The notes under the pieces: generated by a model
What the model was told of the DNA's origin: nothing
The model's database searches: none
What the model saw: only the letters and a program-made list of their open reading frames with translations
Shown: piece after piece, positions 3,843 to 6,185 of the stretch
Layout of the letters: each line of letters starts with the position of its first letter
How positions within the stretch are numbered: the first letter of the stretch is position 1
NCBI GenBank assembly: GCA_903894655.1
Contig: CAITQY010000680.1
Coordinates: forward strand, 1-6,185
Direction of reading: 5' to 3'
From: an uncultured Gemmatimonadota bacterium
GTDB lineage: Bacteria > Gemmatimonadota > Gemmatimonadetes > Gemmatimonadales > Gemmatimonadaceae
Length of the DNA stretch: 6,185 nt
Program-made: the position numbers and the translations under genes

Positions 3843-6185
3843 GGCTTCGGCTCGAGAATCGAGGTCACGCGATCCGCGATGTCGCTCCAATGCGCTCGAC
3901 TCGTCGTGCCGGCCGACGCCACCGCGGCGGCGCGTGCGTCGCGCTGGATCTCACGCAATTGCAGCCGCGCCAGGGCGGGCAGGTCACTTTGCGCGAGTAC
4001 GGGAGCCGTCACGAAGGGCGTGAATCGCGCGCCGGCGCCGGCGCCACCACCTCCGCCGCCACCCGGCGGGCCACCGGTCGGTGCGGTGGGCGGAGACACG
4101 AGTGCCTCCAGCCGCTGTACGTACACGCGCTGCAACTGACGACGGCCGGCGTCGGGCGCGTTGCCACTGAACACCGTGCGCTTGAGATCGGCCAGGTACT
4201 CGGCCAGCGGATACGCGTTCACCACGTCGTACTTCTCCGACTCCGCCAATCGGCCCAAGCGCGCCGGCGTGAGCAGCGACGTGAGCACGCCAGCCTGACG
4301 CGTCGACACCACATTGCTCGGGCCGATCCGCTGGGCGATGCCCGGTGGCGACAGCCAGCTGGGGGTCGACATCACATTCGCCGAGAGAAACGCCAAGGCC
4401 GCCTGCTGCCGCGCTTTTGGCACCACGCGATACACCGCACCCGTCTGCTCGGAGGTCTTGAGGTCTACTTCCACGCCGCCAACCATCGTGGCCACGTGGT
4501 TCATGTTGCCGAACCAGCGGGATACCGTCTCCTCGTACAGCTCGCGCAGCTCGGTGTAGTCCTCTCCCGGCGTTGACGTCCACGCCACCAGGTTCGGGAT
4601 CACACGCTTGTAGTTCATCGTCGAGAACGTCGACGCCTTGATCGGATCGTCGCCCAGATCTTCCGTCTGATTGCGCGGGTCGCCCGCTGCGAGTTGTTGC
4701 GACGCGAAGCGATACGGGAACGGGCCGGTCTGCTGCGTGAGCCAGCGATGTAGCGTGGCCCGCTCGGCTTCCGCCGTCGGTGCGGCGATCACGCGATAGC
4801 CCCAGTTGATCGCGAAGTCGTCGAACGGTCCCACTCGACGGATGAAATCCTTGGGCTGCAGGCCGTCACCCGGCTGCGCGATATAGTTCTGGCGCGCGTA
4901 GTCCATGATCGTCGCACTCACGCCGTACACGCGCGTGAACGACGGACTGCGCAACGAGTCCACCGGGAACGACGCCGAGGCGATCATGTTGTGCTGCAGC
5001 CCCAGCGCGTGACCGATCTCGTGCGTGATCACCTGACGCATCGTCTCGCCCATCAGCTCTTCCGGGATGTCGAGTGTGCGTGCCGACGGATTGGCCGCAC
5101 CGGTCTCCATCATCAGCCAGTTGCGATACGACCGCATGTGGTTGTGATACCACGTGATTTCGCTGCTGATGATCTCACCGGAGCGCGGATCGTGCGTGTG
5201 CGGACCGGTGGCGTTGCGCGTGAGACTCGCCGCCCAGCGCACGATGGAATAGCGCGCGTCATCCGGATCGAAGTCGGGATCTTCGGCCTTGGTGGGGGCA
5301 TCCTTGGCAAGGATGGCGTTCTTGAACCCCGCCTTCTCGAACACTTTCTGCCAGTTCTCCACGCCCTCGCGCACGTACCGCTTCCAGCGCGTCGGGGTGG
5401 CGGGGTCGAGGTAGTACACAATGGGCTTGACCGGCTCTACCAGTTCTCCGCGCGCATACGCCGCGGGATCCTTCGGCTCGAGGCGCCAACGCGTGATGAA
5501 CTCCTGACTCTCGGCCTTCTGCACATCGAGGCCGTAGTTCACGCGGTCCACCGAGAAGTAGCCCACGCGCGCGTCGGCGTAGCGCGGACGCATCGGTGTC
5601 TTCGGCAGCAGCACGAAGGACTGCCGCGTCTCCATCGTCACCGTGGCCCCGTCGGTGTCGCTGGGCGGGGTGGCGGCATCGAACGTCTGCACCTGACGCA
5701 CTTCGATGTTGATCGGGAAGCCGCGGACGCTGCTGATATAGCTGCGGGCCGCGTCGTAGCGGCGCACACCGTAGCTGCGACGCGCGTTCGCGTCGAGCCC
5801 CGACGTGGCGGGATTGTCGTTGGCGAAGAAGTCCGTCACGTCGATCACGTACGCCGCGCTGTCACGACCGAAGGCCGCAATCGGAAAGGCGCCGATGATG
5901 GCCGGATAGTTGTTCTGGGCCACGCTGCGCGCGATCGGCAGCGAGTCGTCGGCCACGGCGCCCGTGCTCACGCTCTTCAGCAGCACGCGGTCGTTCACGC
6001 GCTCCCAGCGGATCAGTCGTTCATTCAGCGAGCTGCCCGCGCTCTGGAACCCGCCAGCGCCGGCCGGCACGCCGGCCACGCGCGTCACCATCAGGAAGTC
6101 GCGCCCCACGAGCGAGTCGGGGACCTCAAAGAAGTACCGGTCATCCACGCGGTGCACCGTAATGCCGCCACGCTCGGTGTACGCC
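3839..6185 (-). CDS. Zinc metalloprotease, DUF5118-DUF5117-Met-zincin architecture (5' partial)
   Basis: The - strand frame is open from the right edge (codons from 6184) to TAA at 3841-3839, giving 781 visible residues. A GTG at 6157 lies inside the conserved TVHRVDDRYFFEVPDSLVGRDF segment, so it is not the start; the true start and signal peptide are outside the window. In order: DUF5118-like end (about 1-40), DUF5117-like region (about 70-230), and the catalytic domain from PIVYYLDP (254). The latter holds the GPHTHDPRSGEI segment, zinc motif HEIGHALGLQH (388-398; ligands His388, His392, His398, catalytic Glu389) and the Met-turn SATIMDY with Met427. All key residues are intact, so an active metzincin is expected, probably periplasmic, surface or secreted. 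No cysteines are visible. A glycine-rich linker precedes a C-terminal helical tail ending in EPKP. It is convergent with susCD and in a separate transcript; its substrate is unknown. Confidence 0.95.
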   Translation of the reverse strand, partial: AYTERGGITVHRVDDRYFFEVPDSLVGRDFLMVTRVAGVPAGAGGFQSAGSSLNERLIRWERVNDRVLLKSVSTGAVADDSLPIARSVAQNNYPAIIGAFPIAAFGRDSAAYVIDVTDFFANDNPATSGLDANARRSYGVRRYDAARSYISSVRGFPINIEVRQVQTFDAATPPSDTDGATVTMETRQSFVLLPKTPMRPRYADARVGYFSVDRVNYGLDVQKAESQEFITRWRLEPKDPAAYARGELVEPVKPIVYYLDPATPTRWKRYVREGVENWQKVFEKAGFKNAILAKDAPTKAEDPDFDPDDARYSIVRWAASLTRNATGPHTHDPRSGEIISSEITWYHNHMRSYRNWLMMETGAANPSARTLDIPEELMGETMRQVITHEIGHALGLQHNMIASASFPVDSLRSPSFTRVYGVSATIMDYARQNYIAQPGDGLQPKDFIRRVGPFDDFAINWGYRVIAAPTAEAERATLHRWLTQQTGPFPYRFASQQLAAGDPRNQTEDLGDDPIKASTFSTMNYKRVIPNLVAWTSTPGEDYTELRELYEETVSRWFGNMNHVATMVGGVEVDLKTSEQTGAVYRVVPKARQQAALAFLSANVMSTPSWLSPPGIAQRIGPSNVVSTRQAGVLTSLLTPARLGRLAESEKYDVVNAYPLAEYLADLKRTVFSGNAPDAGRRQLQRVYVQRLEALVSPPTAPTGGPPGGGGGGGAGAGARFTPFVTAPVLAQSDLPALARLQLREIQRDARAAAVASAGTTSRAHWSDIADRVTSILEPKP
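4028..4075 (-). other. Glycine-rich low-complexity linker in the metalloprotease
   Basis: Residues encoded here read GGPPGGGGGGGAGAGA, with seven consecutive glycines from mixed GGT, GGC and GGA codons. The segment follows the VYVQRLEALVSPP helix region and precedes the terminal helical tail, so it is best read as a flexible tether between the body and the last roughly 65 residues. The frame continues cleanly on both sides, so there is no frameshift. Confidence 0.85.
4991..5023 (-). other. Zinc-binding site HEXXHXXGXXH of the metalloprotease
   Basis: The codons spell HEIGHALGLQH, matching the metzincin consensus exactly: three histidine ligands, the glutamate base and the glycine that allows the turn. 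The Met-turn methionine codon is at 4904-4906, 29 residues after the third histidine, preceded by SATI and followed by DY. Together they place the protein in the metzincins and not in gluzincins. Confidence 0.95.

Noticed and set aside
3748..4023. 91-residue + strand open frame beginning in the hairpin loop
   Set aside because: It is the second frame through the same stop-free repeat and the antisense of the protease end; low complexity and no supporting signal.
3773..4576. 267-residue + strand open frame spanning the right repeat arm and the protease tail
   Set aside because: Its N-terminus is translated repeat (PYPLL and SYSIL-type units), because the right arm has no stops on the + strand. 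The remainder is an antisense shadow of the protease. No ribosome site was seen.
6155..6157. GTG (- strand) as the start of the metalloprotease
   Set aside because: It encodes a valine inside a conserved DUF5118-like segment, and the frame continues to the window edge without a stop. A protein starting here would have no export signal.

Overview
The window looks like chromosomal DNA of a high-GC, Gram-negative, Bacteroidetes-like outer-membrane nutrient-uptake specialist. My best guess is a member of Gemmatimonadota. The reasons are the strong G/C preference at third codon positions, combined with a SusC/SusD pair whose sequence details match the Gemmatimonadota-type branch as I remember it: paired cysteines in SusC loops, a SusD ending in NFKGCTDR, and the SusD C-terminal motif FWTFSRGQRLGD. 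The third gene is a DUF5117-type metzincin, a family common in the same phyla. The phylum assignment is inference from family style, not from a marker gene.

Layout. (1) Positions 1-2272, + strand: the C-terminal three quarters of a SusC/RagA-type TonB-dependent outer-membrane transporter, open at the left edge, so signal peptide and plug are outside the window. (2) Positions 2284-3681, + strand: a complete SusD/RagB-type lipoprotein, 11 bases behind susC, with a Shine-Dalgarno that overlaps the susC stop. The two form one operon and one machine: a 22-strand barrel with a surface lipoprotein lid. (3) Positions 3682-3838: a 157-base convergent intergenic region, almost wholly structured. It has a G-rich heptamer array (GTAGGGA type), a perfect 15-bp hairpin, then a C/T-rich array with the same 7-base period in the opposite orientation. 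(4) Positions 3839-6185, - strand: a large zinc metalloprotease (DUF5118-DUF5117-Met-zincin architecture), open at the right edge, so its start and export signal are not seen.

Function. SusC and SusD together capture and import an oligomeric ligand across the outer membrane with TonB energy; the substrate cannot be read from this sequence. The neighbouring protease is transcribed toward the operon and is not co-transcribed with it. A peptide-scavenging link (protease makes peptides, SusCD imports them, as RagAB does) is possible but only a hypothesis.

The genes are members of known families. The least ordinary part is the intergenic region. Two opposed period-7 arrays bracket a terminator-like hairpin. 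One forms a textbook G-quadruplex motif, both place stop codons in all three frames of the incoming gene, and the right array runs into and supplies the stop codon of the protease. No RNA genes, mobile elements or CRISPR arrays were seen.
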